Shown here: positions 35,023 to 44,184 of the stretch, one piece after another | How the letters are laid out: the number at the start of each line of letters is the position of its first letter | Position numbering within the stretch: the first letter of the stretch is position 1 | Source: an uncultured bacterium | GTDB taxonomy: Bacteria; Cyanobacteriota; Vampirovibrionia; Gastranaerophilales; Gastranaerophilaceae | Length of the DNA: 64,000 bases | Assembly: GCA_949284985.1 (NCBI GenBank) | Contig: CASDWY010000012.1 | Coordinates: 17,835 to 81,834 of the forward strand | Reading direction: 5' to 3' | Notes under the pieces: model-generated | What the model was told of the DNA's origin: nothing | What the model saw: only the letters and a program-made list of their open reading frames with translations | The model's database searches: none | Made by a program: the position numbers and the translations under genes

Positions 35023-37728
35023 ATGTTGAGTTTACTTTTAAAGCTGTTAGGAGATCCAAACGAAAGAAAAATAAAAAAAATAATGCCTATAGTAGAGCAT
35101 ATAAATGCGTTGGAACCGGAGTTTGAAAAACTTTCTGATGAACAGCTCAGAGCAAAAACGGATGAGTTTAAAGAAATACTTTCAAAAAGACCAACCTCTG
35201 CAAATTTGTTAGAGGATAGAAAGCTTGAAAAAGAAGCTCTTGATAAAATCTTACCCGAAGCGTTTGCAACTGTAAGAGAGGCTGGAAAACGTGTTTTAAA
35301 TATGCGTCATTTTGATGTTCAGTTGGTAGGAGGGATTTTTTTACACGAAGCTCATATTGCAGAGATGAGAACAGGTGAAGGAAAAACTCTTGTTGCTACT
35401 TTGCCCGCATATCTTAATGCACTTACAGGGAAAGGTGTTCATGTTATTACTGTAAATGACTATTTGGCAAAGCGTGATAGTGAGTGGATGGGACAAATCT
35501 ATAAGTTTTTAGGGCTTAGTGTAGGTGTTGTCCTTTCTGATAGAACAAACAATAATTTTGAAACGAAAAAACTTGCATATGAATGTGATATAACTTATGG
35601 AACTAATAATGAGTTTGGCTTTGATTACTTAAGAGATAATATGGCTAGTTCTAAAGAGCAGCTTGTTCAAAGACCATTTAATTATGCAATTATAGACGAA
35701 GTTGATTCAATACTTATAGATGAGGCAAGAACTCCTCTTATTATTTCAGGAAGATTGGATAAATCTGCAGAGACATATAAACTTATGGCTAAAATTTCAC
35801 CATTGTTAGAAAAAAATAAAGACTACGAGGTGGATGAAAAAAATAAAAATGTTATACTGACTGAAGAAGGGATAGATAGAGCACAAGAGCTTATTGGTGT
35901 AAGCGATCTTTTTGATATTTCTACTCAATATGCGCACCATCTTTTGCAAGCTTTAAAAGCAAAAGAGCTGTTTAAGCGTGATACAGATTATGTAGTTAAA
36001 AATGGCGAAGTCGTTATTGTAGATGAGTTTACCGGTCGTTTGATGGAAGGCAGACGTTGGTCTGATGGGCTTCATCAAGCAGTAGAAGCAAAAGAGGGTG
36101 TAAAAATTCAAGATGAAACACAGACGCTGGCGAGCATAACTTTCCAAAATTTGTTTAGGTTATATCCAAAGCTTTCTGGTATGACAGGCACAGCAATGAC
36201 GGAAGAAGCGGAGTTTGGAAAAATTTATAATTTAGAAGTTACGGTTATTCCAACAAACAAAAAAGATATAAGAAAAGATATGCCTGATGTTGTATACAAA
36301 GGAGAAATTCAAAAGTATAAAGCGGTTGTCGATGAAATTATTGAAATGAATAAACAAGGTCGACCGGTTCTTGTAGGAACAATAAGTATAGATAAGTCAG
36401 AGTATCTTTCTAAGTTGTTGAAGGAACGAGGAATAAAGCATAATGTACTGAATGCCAAACATCACGAAAGAGAAGCATATATTATTGCACAAGCTGGGCA
36501 TTATGGTGCTGTTACGATAGCAACAAACATGGCAGGGCGCGGAACAGATATTTTGCTTGGAGGTAACCCGGAATATCTTGCCAAAGAAGAATTGGAGAAA
36601 AAAGGTATTACAGCGGAATCTGCTAATTATGAAACGATTAAAAATTATGCGCTTGAGCAAGCAAGAAAAACATGCGAAGCGGATCATAAAAAAGTTGTGG
36701 CAGCCGGGGGATTGCATGTAATTGGTACTGAACGTCATGAATCAAGGCGAATAGATAATCAGTTAAGAGGTCGTGCAGCTCGACAAGGTGACCCTGGCTC
36801 AACAAGATTTTTCTTGTCTTTGGAAGATAATCTTATGCGGATTTTTGGTGGTGATAAAGTCATAAATATTATGAATGCTCTTAATGTAGAAGATGATATG
36901 GCAATAGAACATAGCATAATAACAAGACAAATAGAAGCTGCTCAGCGAAAGGTGGAAGTTTATCATTTTGATATTCGTAAAAATGTGCTTGAGTATGATG
37001 ATGTTATGAACATGCAGCGTGAAAAGTTTTATAATCAGCGTCGTAGAGTTCTTTTTGGTACTGATTTGCGTGAAGATATAAATTACATGATAGAGCGTGA
37101 AACCAATCGTATTATAAGTAGTTATATCTCACCGGAAATGAATCCAAATGAGTATATATATGAAGATGTGCAAGGTTTAATTAGAGAAGTTCATTCAATG
37201 ATGCCGCAATTAAGTAGTTTTGATGTGAAAGATGTTCAAGGACTAAAATTTGATCTTTTATATGAAAAGCTTAAAAATCTTGCATTAAGTGCTTATAAGC
37301 AGCATGAAGAAAATACTATTAATTTTTATAATAGCGTGCTTTCTCAATATGAAGAAAATCCTGAGCTGCAAGTAGCATTTTCTTCTAACAATATAATGCG
37401 AGGACTGGAAAAAGATATTCTATTAAGAGTTGTTGATAATAAGTGGATTGATCATCTTCATAACATAGATATGCTTCGAGAAGGGATAGGGCTGAGGGCA
37501 TATGGGCAAAAAGATCCGCTTATAGAGTATAAACGTGAAGCTTATGATTTATTTAATAAAATGATGTATGAAATTCAATCAGAAACAGTACGACATTTGT
37601 TTAGAGCAAAGTTTGGCTTTCAAATTCTAAATATGGCAGGTGATGAAATTGTTGAAGAAAAACAAATGTCAGATGAAGTTTTTATGCATCCGGATGAAAC
37701 AGGGATTGTTGAAAAAGAAGATATTTAA
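35023..37728 (+). CDS. secA: Preprotein translocase ATPase SecA
   Basis: Motor that pushes unfolded preproteins through SecYEG. 901 residues with Walker A (RTGEGKTL), [14 protein letters not shown], the second nucleotide-binding motif ([12 protein letters not shown]), [13 protein letters not shown] and the helical scaffold ([15 protein letters not shown]). The C-terminal zinc-binding SEC-C motif is absent; the protein ends in an acidic tail. GAGGAT precedes ATG; monocistronic between two terminators. Confidence 0.98.
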   Translation: MLSLLLKLLGDPNERKIKKIMPIVEHINALEPEFEKLSDEQLRAKTDEFKEILSKRPTSANLLEDRKLEKEALDKILPEAFATVREAGKRVLNMRHFDVQLVGGIFLHEAHIAEMRTGEGKTLVATLPAYLNALTGKGVHVITVNDYLAKRDSEWMGQIYKFLGLSVGVVLSDRTNNNFETKKLAYECDITYGTNNEFGFDYLRDNMASSKEQLVQRPFNYAIIDEVDSILIDEARTPLIISGRLDKSAETYKLMAKISPLLEKNKDYEVDEKNKNVILTEEGIDRAQELIGVSDLFDISTQYAHHLLQALKAKELFKRDTDYVVKNGEVVIVDEFTGRLMEGRRWSDGLHQAVEAKEGVKIQDETQTLASITFQNLFRLYPKLSGMTGTAMTEEAEFGKIYNLEVTVIPTNKKDIRKDMPDVVYKGEIQKYKAVVDEIIEMNKQGRPVLVGTISIDKSEYLSKLLKERGIKHNVLNAKHHEREAYIIAQAGHYGAVTIATNMAGRGTDILLGGNPEYLAKEELEKKGITAESANYETIKNYALEQARKTCEADHKKVVAAGGLHVIGTERHESRRIDNQLRGRAARQGDPGSTRFFLSLEDNLMRIFGGDKVINIMNALNVEDDMAIEHSIITRQIEAAQRKVEVYHFDIRKNVLEYDDVMNMQREKFYNQRRRVLFGTDLREDINYMIERETNRIISSYISPEMNPNEYIYEDVQGLIREVHSMMPQLSSFDVKDVQGLKFDLLYEKLKNLALSAYKQHEENTINFYNSVLSQYEENPELQVAFSSNNIMRGLEKDILLRVVDNKWIDHLHNIDMLREGIGLRAYGQKDPLIEYKREAYDLFNKMMYEIQSETVRHLFRAKFGFQILNMAGDEIVEEKQMSDEVFMHPDETGIVEKEDI

Positions 37729-37730
37729 GA

Positions 37731-37755
37731 AAAAAGCCGCGATTTGCGGCTTTTT
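37731..37755 (+). terminator. Rho-independent terminator of secA
   Basis: AAAAAGCCGC-GATTT-GCGGCTTTTT directly after the secA stop; the same dyad can also serve the convergent small gene. Confidence 0.9.
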
Positions 37756-37759
37756 AAAT

Positions 37760-37981
37760 TTATAGGAAAAAATTATTTTTGTTTTTTTGCTTTGTGAGGT
37801 CTTCATCATCGTATTCATTTGAACCAGGAAATAATAAAAACGAGGGATTGTTATTATTTGGTGCTGAATCAAATAAATTTTGTTCTTGTGTTAATTTTTT
37901 TTGAGTGTTAGGACCGTTAACTTGAAGATTAACACGAGCATAATTAAAGTTATTAATATTGTAAATATCATTGATACTCAT
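37760..37981 (-). CDS. Small Asn-rich hypothetical protein
   Basis: A 73-residue, asparagine-rich, probably disordered protein with no recognised domain. GGAAAG lies about 11 bases before ATG 37981. It is convergent with secA across the shared terminator. Coding status is plausible but not certain. Confidence 0.4.
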   Translation of the reverse strand: MSINDIYNINNFNYARVNLQVNGPNTQKKLTQEQNLFDSAPNNNNPSFLLFPGSNEYDDEDLTKQKNKNNFFL

Positions 37982-38134
37982 TTGTTCATCACTTTCCTTA
38001 CTTTTATCTTAATAATGTTTTCGGTAAAATCAAAAATAACTTTATAGTTAAATAAATATATTTGTAAACTTAAAATCAAAGCACACTTGCAGCAAGGATT
38101 TTAAGGAAAAAATCGATTTAACATATCTTAATAA

Positions 38135-39268
38135 TTAAAAATTTATGCCCAAAGAATTTTTTAAGTAACTGTATTTTTCATAGTATTCATTAGGATTTTC
38201 TTTTGCAGCGAGTATTTTGTCTTGATTTTTAATAAAAAGACTTGCCAAGTTTGGGTCGAATTGTGAGCCTGCGCAGCGCTCTATTTCAGCAATTGCAGTT
38301 GCATGGTCTAGAGCTTTTCTATAGGAGCGAGTAGAGGTCATAGCATCATAAGTATCAGCTATGGCAATTATTCTAGCAGAAATAGGAATATCTTCACCTT
38401 TGAGTCCAAGTGGGTATCCTTTTCCATCCCAACGTTCATGGTGTGTTTTAAGCCAATTAGAAATAATTTTTAATTTTTTTATTTTTTTAACTATTTTTTC
38501 ACCTTGTTCAGGGTGTGATTTCATTATTTCAAATTCTTCATCAGTTAATTTACCTGGCTTACATAAAATCTTTTGTGGAATTCCAACTTTTCCTATGTCA
38601 TGCAAAAGACCAGCGGTTTCAATTTCTTCAAGAGTTATGTCATCTAACCCGAGTTCTTTTGCCAGTATTAAGGAGTATAAAGTCACACGAAGTGAGTGAC
38701 CATGAGTATATGGATCTTTTGCGTCCAAGGCGGAAGAAATTGATTTTATTGTTTTGTAGAACAGTTCTCTAAGGTCTTTTAGCATTTCTAACTTATTATT
38801 AGACAAATCAAATTTATTTATGCCGCTTTTAACAACTTCAGTTAATTCAATTGGATCAAAAGGTTTAAGTATATATTGATATATTTGGCATTCATTTATA
38901 GATTCAACCATAATATCAGTATCGGCTTGTCCAGTGAGCAAAATTTTTATTATATTCGGGTATGTTTTAGATATTTTTTTAAGGAAATCGGTTCCGCTCA
39001 TTTCCGGCATGCGTTGATCGCTAACAATTAGCGAGATGTCATTCCCGTGGTCAGAAACAATTTCAAGTGCTTGTTTTCCGTCGTGAGCTGTTAAAATATC
39101 GTATTTGCCGCGTAAGGTTCTTTTCAGCAGTTGTAAATTGTTTTCTTCGTCGTCAACAATTAGTATGGTATGCTTTTCATTTGCCGAACTCGCCAAAAGG
39201 ACTTGCTCTATACTGTTATTTAAAAATTCTGCTTGGCTTTCTTTAAGACAGTCCATGTTTGTTTCCAT
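38135..39268 (-). CDS. RpfG-like response regulator with HD-GYP c-di-GMP phosphodiesterase domain
   Basis: 377 residues: a receiver domain (~34-150, phosphorylated aspartate in LIVSDQRMPEM, lysine in ILKPFDP) joined to an HD-GYP domain (~175-350). All catalytic motifs are intact (LLHDIGKVGIP, then HHERWDGKGYPLGL and AIADTYDAMTS), so it should hydrolyse c-di-GMP under control of a partner kinase not adjacent here. GTGGAA precedes ATG. Confidence 0.93.
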   Translation of the reverse strand: METNMDCLKESQAEFLNNSIEQVLLASSANEKHTILIVDDEENNLQLLKRTLRGKYDILTAHDGKQALEIVSDHGNDISLIVSDQRMPEMSGTDFLKKISKTYPNIIKILLTGQADTDIMVESINECQIYQYILKPFDPIELTEVVKSGINKFDLSNNKLEMLKDLRELFYKTIKSISSALDAKDPYTHGHSLRVTLYSLILAKELGLDDITLEEIETAGLLHDIGKVGIPQKILCKPGKLTDEEFEIMKSHPEQGEKIVKKIKKLKIISNWLKTHHERWDGKGYPLGLKGEDIPISARIIAIADTYDAMTSTRSYRKALDHATAIAEIERCAGSQFDPNLASLFIKNQDKILAAKENPNEYYEKYSYLKNSLGINF

Positions 39269-39451
39269 AATTATTCCACACTAATAAGACGGTTATTTAA
39301 CTGTAAAACTTTAATTATATTTAAGTCAAATTTACATCCATTTACAATTATAACATTTTTTTATATTGTTGTATACAGTATATTTTTTGCTTGAAATGAA
39401 GTGGTGTTTGAAATAAAATTGAGTTGTATAGGAGTATTAAAGGAGAAAATT

Positions 39452-40228
39452 ATGTCTAGAAAACCTATTATTGCAGGAAACTGGAAAATGCATAAATTGC
39501 AATCTGAATCAGCAGAGCTTGTAAATGCAGTTATGGCAGAGCTTCGTTCTATAGATAAAGCGGATTTACCGGAAGTCATTGTAGCACCTGTATTTACTTC
39601 TTTGTATGCGGTTAGGAAAGCGATGGATGATTGTGGTTGTGGTAAGGTTAAGCTTGCTGCACAAAATTGCTATTATGAGCCTCAAGGAGCTTATACTGGT
39701 GAAGTTTCTACTGAAATGGTTAAGGATGCAGGTGTTGATTATGTTATTATTGGTCACTCTGAAAGAAGACAGTATTTTGGTGAAACTGATGAAATGATTA
39801 ACAAAAAAGCAAAAGCAATTATAGCAAATGGACTTATTCCAATTATATGTTGTGGTGAAACTTTAGAGCAAAGAGAAGCAGGTGTAACTGATAAACATAT
39901 AGAAACACAAATCAGAGCTGCTCTTGACGGAATTTCATCAGAAGATGTTGCAAAGTCTGTTATTGCTTATGAACCAATATGGGCAATAGGAACAGGAAAA
40001 ACCTGTGATTCAGATGAAGCAAATCGTGTAATTGCTATGATTAGAGGAGTTGTTAAGTCAGTTGCTGGTGAAAATGCAGCAAATGCTATAAGAATTCTTT
40101 ATGGTGGAAGCGTTAAGCCTGAAACAATTGAAGAACAGATGTCTAAATCAGATATAGACGGAGCTTTAGTTGGCGGTGCAAGTTTAAAAGCAGATAGTTT
40201 TGCTAAAATTGTTCGTGGAGCAATGTAA
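39452..40228 (+). CDS. tpiA: Triosephosphate isomerase
   Basis: Interconverts dihydroxyacetone phosphate and glyceraldehyde 3-phosphate. 258 residues: GNWKMHK with the catalytic lysine, the histidine in IIGHSERRQ, the glutamate in AYEPIWAIGTGK, and LYGGSVKPE. The start is placed at ATG 39452 behind AAAGGAG; the frame is open further upstream without a ribosome-binding site. Confidence 0.98.
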   Translation: MSRKPIIAGNWKMHKLQSESAELVNAVMAELRSIDKADLPEVIVAPVFTSLYAVRKAMDDCGCGKVKLAAQNCYYEPQGAYTGEVSTEMVKDAGVDYVIIGHSERRQYFGETDEMINKKAKAIIANGLIPIICCGETLEQREAGVTDKHIETQIRAALDGISSEDVAKSVIAYEPIWAIGTGKTCDSDEANRVIAMIRGVVKSVAGENAANAIRILYGGSVKPETIEEQMSKSDIDGALVGGASLKADSFAKIVRGAM

Positions 40229-40249
40229 TTTAATTAAAAAATATATTTA

Positions 40250-40281
40250 GAACGACAAGTTTTATCTTGTCGTTCTTTTTT
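40250..40281 (+). terminator. Rho-independent terminator of tpiA
   Basis: Stem GAACGACAAG-TTTTAT-CTTGTCGTTC followed by a T run. Confidence 0.9.
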
Positions 40282-40413
40282 GACTAAAAGCAAATTTTCA
40301 TTAAATTAAACATGGCTTTTCTCATCCTCTTAAATGATTTTTACAGAAAAATCTTTATTTGAGCGGTGTTTAAAGGTAAAATAGTTAGGGTAGCATCAGT
40401 TAGAATTAAGGTT

Positions 40414-41805
40414 ATGTACAATTCGCTTTATCCTGTAAATGTAAAGCCATACGCTGTTAATAGAGGGTATGTAAAACGCAAGGAAGATGAAGATAATCCT
40501 TCTTCTGGTTCTAAGGCGCAAATGCAAGAAGCGCAAGAGCAAAATAGTTCTCAAAAGACTTTTGAAAAAAAAGACAATTATACCTCATTTCCTCGTCAGC
40601 AATATCCAAATGGACAGCAAACAGCAATAGATTACTCAAGATCAACAGTAAATGTTGCACAAATTATTACTGATTTTAAGAATACCACTGCAGCTATTGG
40701 TGCACCTGATGATATTAAGTCTGAGGTTGAAACATACCTTGGATTGATTGAAAAAGAATCTTTAAAAACTGATCCAAACGGGAAAATTATTCAAACTAAT
40801 TTAAAAACAGCGTCAAAAGTTTTGGATAATTATATTGCAGATACGCTTAAAAAGCCTTCGGATGTTGTAGAAAAGTGGATTGATGCATTGTTTTTGCAAA
40901 AGATTGATTTTCGATCTGATCCGACTGCAATTAATCCGGCATTTCAAGTACAGTTGCCACAGAAACAAGAGCAGCCAGATACAATAGTTGAAACAATTAA
41001 TAAGCAGGAAGATGTTGTTAAGGATTCTTCTAAATATTCTTTAACCCCACAAAATAAAGAGGTCAAAATGGCATATTTTAAGGGTAGGAAGTATGCAGCT
41101 ATTAACGATACAGACAAAGCGCTTTCTGCGTTTGAAAATGCTTTGAAGTTGGCAGATGAAACTGAGGATGAAAGTGCTAAACCTCTTATATTTTTAGAAG
41201 TTGCTAAAATTTATGATGGGCATGATTTGCTGCCACAAGCTTTAACTCTTTATAATAAAGCAGCTGTAAATACTCAAGATCCAACTCTTAAGACTAAGGC
41301 ATATTATGCAATGGCGAAAATTTATGATGATGCTGTGCAATTTCATCCGGCAATGGAACATTATTATGCTTCAATTGCTTTTGCAGGTGAAACTGAAAAT
41401 TTGAAAAGTCAGACGTTCTCATTAATGAGGATTGCTAAAATGTATGCAGACAGATATAATTCACAAGAAGCACAAAATTATTATCAAAATGCTCAAAAAA
41501 TAGCTGAAGAAACTAAAAATGATAAGCTTGCTGCAGAAGTTTATCAAGTTTCTGCAGGAAAAATGAGTACGCTTAATGAAACCAAGCCTGCTTTAGATTA
41601 TTATAAAAAATCAAGCTATTATTTTAGCCAAACAAATGATGCTATTGAACTTGCTAGTAATTATGATAAATCCTCTGATTTGATGTTGCAGTTGGGTAAC
41701 AAAAATAAAGCTAAAGCCTTATTAGAAAAGGCAAAAAACATATATAAACAAAACAATTCACCAAAGGAAGTTTTTCGTATTGAGCAAAAGCTTTTAGCAA
41801 TATAG
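40414..41805 (+). CDS. TPR-repeat protein
   Basis: 463 residues. The N-terminal ~60 are low-complexity and Q/S-rich; from ~230 to the end there are at least five tetratricopeptide-type helical pairs (KYAAINDTDKALSAFENALKLA; PQALTLYNKAAV; PAMEHYYASIAFA; SQEAQNYYQNAQKIA; PALDYYKKSSYYF), so a protein-protein scaffold is likely. The start is ambiguous: ATG 40414 (MYNSLYPVN) is preferred over GTG 40366, though neither has a well-spaced ribosome-binding site. There is no signal peptide. It is convergent with the amidohydrolase-like gene, one base apart. Confidence 0.8.
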   Translation: MYNSLYPVNVKPYAVNRGYVKRKEDEDNPSSGSKAQMQEAQEQNSSQKTFEKKDNYTSFPRQQYPNGQQTAIDYSRSTVNVAQIITDFKNTTAAIGAPDDIKSEVETYLGLIEKESLKTDPNGKIIQTNLKTASKVLDNYIADTLKKPSDVVEKWIDALFLQKIDFRSDPTAINPAFQVQLPQKQEQPDTIVETINKQEDVVKDSSKYSLTPQNKEVKMAYFKGRKYAAINDTDKALSAFENALKLADETEDESAKPLIFLEVAKIYDGHDLLPQALTLYNKAAVNTQDPTLKTKAYYAMAKIYDDAVQFHPAMEHYYASIAFAGETENLKSQTFSLMRIAKMYADRYNSQEAQNYYQNAQKIAEETKNDKLAAEVYQVSAGKMSTLNETKPALDYYKKSSYYFSQTNDAIELASNYDKSSDLMLQLGNKNKAKALLEKAKNIYKQNNSPKEVFRIEQKLLAI

Positions 41806-41806
41806 A

Positions 41807-43123
41807 TTATATGGAGCGGCGGAGTTTTTTGTTTTGGACGATTCTATGTCCGTTTACGTAAACCATATCAGGGTTTTCTTTTTGAAGTACAGCGTTGTAA
41901 TTTTCGTTATCTTCCAGTTGGAATACGTTAAAATCTGCGTGTTTTCCTTTAGTTAAAGAGCCTATTATAGAGTCCAGTCTGAGAATTTTAGCCGGGTAAA
42001 TTGTTAAATGTTTTAAAAGGTCTATAGTATTTAAAACTCCATTTTGATTAGCATAGTTAGCTTCGTTGATAAGACTGTGATCTTCACCAATATTGAAATA
42101 GCTTTCTGTACCAAATCCAAAATTTTCACCAAAAAGGTCTACTACATCTTTAAATTCTTGTTTTCTACCATGATTAATGTCATCGTAGCGAGGTGAGTAT
42201 ACAAATTTTACCGAGGTGTCTGCAAGCTCTTCAAATTCACTTTTTGAAAGGTAGTTTGCGTTTGCAACAAGAACTTTTTTAGATAGCACATTTAGGTCTG
42301 TTAGGTATTCTACAGGCGAAATATTTCTTTTGTATGGTGTAAGTTTTCTCATCCCAAGATACATGTGAAGCATATCTATGTCAGAAAAACCATGTTTTAA
42401 CCAGTCCATTTCTTCTTGTGATTCGGCAATTCTTATAAGCATTAAAAGATTATTTTTACGGGCATATTTTGATATAATTTTCCATAAGCGTTTGTGCACC
42501 ATAGATAAAGACGATGGTGCAACTCCTATAAACATATTGTCTGATTTGTTTTTAATAAAATATTCAATTTTACTGCTTATAGCTTTGAATTCTCTTTTTC
42601 CTGTATCACTTGAATCTGCATATAATTCAAAAAACAAATAGGTTTTTATGGGGGTATTGTTGAGAATTTCAAAGTATTTATTTTCTTTTGAGACTTGAGC
42701 AATACATGTTGTACCAGAGAGCATTGCTTTTTCCAGCCCATGTTTAAAAGAACGGATTTTTTCTGCCCGTTCCCAACAAAAATATTCTTTGTACATTCTA
42801 GCCAGCCTGCGCACGTAGCTGTTTTGAGGTATGCCTGCAAAAATGTATTTTCTTATAATATTTTTAAAAAGTCTTTTTATGCAAGATTTAAGAGTATTAG
42901 AACGATATTGGTTAATATCTGTATACTGTAATTGAGCAAAAAGGTTTATAAAACCGGGTGTAATAACTGAGTTTCCAAAGTCTTTGACTTTTACAAGCTC
43001 GTCAAAATTTACTTTTTCGTGAGGTAAAACATCTACAACTTTGCCTTCATCGACTATTATATAGTGGTTTTCCAGGGGTTCACCCTCTGCTGTAATAATC
43101 CATTTTGCTTTGTATGCACGCAT
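41807..43123 (-). CDS. Amidohydrolase-fold protein lacking the metal ligands
   Basis: 438 residues following the SsnA/MtaD-type amidohydrolase layout: an N-terminal beta sandwich (AKWIITAEGEPLENHYIIVDEGKV shape), then the barrel, then the closing SLTKGKHADFNVF. Each expected ligand is replaced: the HxH after PGFIN reads FAQ, the barrel histidine region reads LIRIAES, the second reads LVANANYLS, and the GTD aspartate is GTE. A hydrolase of this family cannot bind metal this way, so it is probably a pseudoenzyme or has a new role. GGAGG precedes ATG; it lies 12 bases after the TPR membrane protein gene. Confidence 0.85.
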   Translation of the reverse strand: MRAYKAKWIITAEGEPLENHYIIVDEGKVVDVLPHEKVNFDELVKVKDFGNSVITPGFINLFAQLQYTDINQYRSNTLKSCIKRLFKNIIRKYIFAGIPQNSYVRRLARMYKEYFCWERAEKIRSFKHGLEKAMLSGTTCIAQVSKENKYFEILNNTPIKTYLFFELYADSSDTGKREFKAISSKIEYFIKNKSDNMFIGVAPSSLSMVHKRLWKIISKYARKNNLLMLIRIAESQEEMDWLKHGFSDIDMLHMYLGMRKLTPYKRNISPVEYLTDLNVLSKKVLVANANYLSKSEFEELADTSVKFVYSPRYDDINHGRKQEFKDVVDLFGENFGFGTESYFNIGEDHSLINEANYANQNGVLNTIDLLKHLTIYPAKILRLDSIIGSLTKGKHADFNVFQLEDNENYNAVLQKENPDMVYVNGHRIVQNKKLRRSI

Positions 43124-43135
43124 TTTTTCCTCCGG

Positions 43136-44134
43136 TTAAGAGCCTTTGTTTATTTTAATTTGTTTTTGTATTTTCTCTGCCATGCCATGTCTTCCAAGTG
43201 CAGAGTAGCATTTAACCATGTCTTCTCTTAGGTTGTCGATATTCTTTTTCAAATAATAGTGATCAGGAAGTTTTTTTATTACAGCATATGCATCGTTGAA
43301 GTAACCGATAGCGGTTTCATTCCGCCCATTTGCGGCATATGCCGAGGCAAGCAGCCATTTTACATATGCATATTTTGTTTTGTCTTTGCAGTTTCTTGTT
43401 TGTAATAAATCCAATAGTTTTGAATATACAAAAACTGCTTGATCAGGCATGTCATGCCTGATGTACCAATTTGCTATTCTTTGAGAAATAACAATAACAG
43501 AGTCTATATCTAATTCTTTATATTTATTTGTTAAACGATAGGCATTTTGATAATATTTAGCTGCAAGTTTTTCATTTCCCAAGGCATAATATAAATCACC
43601 ATAAAGTCTATTTATTGAAGCTAATTCGTTGCCATTTGTTTTAAGCTTAAGATAAAGATATTCCGCAAGTTTTAAATAATCTGAGGCTAGCTTGAAATCT
43701 TTTTTTTGAATATAGTATTCGACAACATACATTCTAACATATTCTGCATATTCTTTGGAGTTAAGTCCAAAAGATTCCATCATAAGGTACATGCCTTCTT
43801 TAATGGCTTCATCTGCCAAGTTAATTTGATTTAACTTTAAATAACAGATTGCTTTTCTGTATTGAACTTCAATATATTTTTGTCGGTTAGACGGGATAAA
43901 GTCTGTTTTTGACAGGTATTTTACCGTATAGTTATAAAGATTAACTGCTGCATGGTATTCTCCGGAAAGTTGGAATCTATAGGCATTGTTCCAGATAAGG
44001 TTTCCGTATATAGCGTTGTTAATAAACCATCCCAAGAATAATATTAACGCAACAACTAATAGACCTTTTAAAAATGGTTTGATAAAATTCCTTAAAAACT
44101 TTCTTGTAAACTTTCTTACTTTATAAATATTCAT
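43136..44134 (-). CDS. Membrane-anchored TPR protein
   Basis: 332 residues with one N-terminal membrane segment (~20-40) after a basic leader and then seven or more TPR-like helical pairs (e.g. AVNLYNYTVKYL, LAADYL.LAEYL-type, KLAAKYYQNAYRL, AIGYFNDAYAVI). It probably presents a scaffold on one face of the membrane. It is first in a two-gene unit with the amidohydrolase-like gene. There is no Shine-Dalgarno sequence; the start codon lies 7 bases after a -10 element, so the mRNA is probably leaderless. Confidence 0.8.
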   Translation of the reverse strand: MNIYKVRKFTRKFLRNFIKPFLKGLLVVALILFLGWFINNAIYGNLIWNNAYRFQLSGEYHAAVNLYNYTVKYLSKTDFIPSNRQKYIEVQYRKAICYLKLNQINLADEAIKEGMYLMMESFGLNSKEYAEYVRMYVVEYYIQKKDFKLASDYLKLAEYLYLKLKTNGNELASINRLYGDLYYALGNEKLAAKYYQNAYRLTNKYKELDIDSVIVISQRIANWYIRHDMPDQAVFVYSKLLDLLQTRNCKDKTKYAYVKWLLASAYAANGRNETAIGYFNDAYAVIKKLPDHYYLKKNIDNLREDMVKCYSALGRHGMAEKIQKQIKINKGS

Positions 44135-44141
44135 AATGACT

Positions 44142-44170
44142 ATTAAACCATTATTTTATAGTATTTGCAA
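44142..44170 (-). promoter_or_regulatory. Promoter placing transcription start at the TPR start codon
   Basis: On the minus strand, -35 TTGCAA (44165-44170), 17 bases, -10 TTTAAT (44142-44147), then seven bases to ATG 44134. Confidence 0.55.
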
Positions 44171-44184
44171 GACTATTAAGATTA

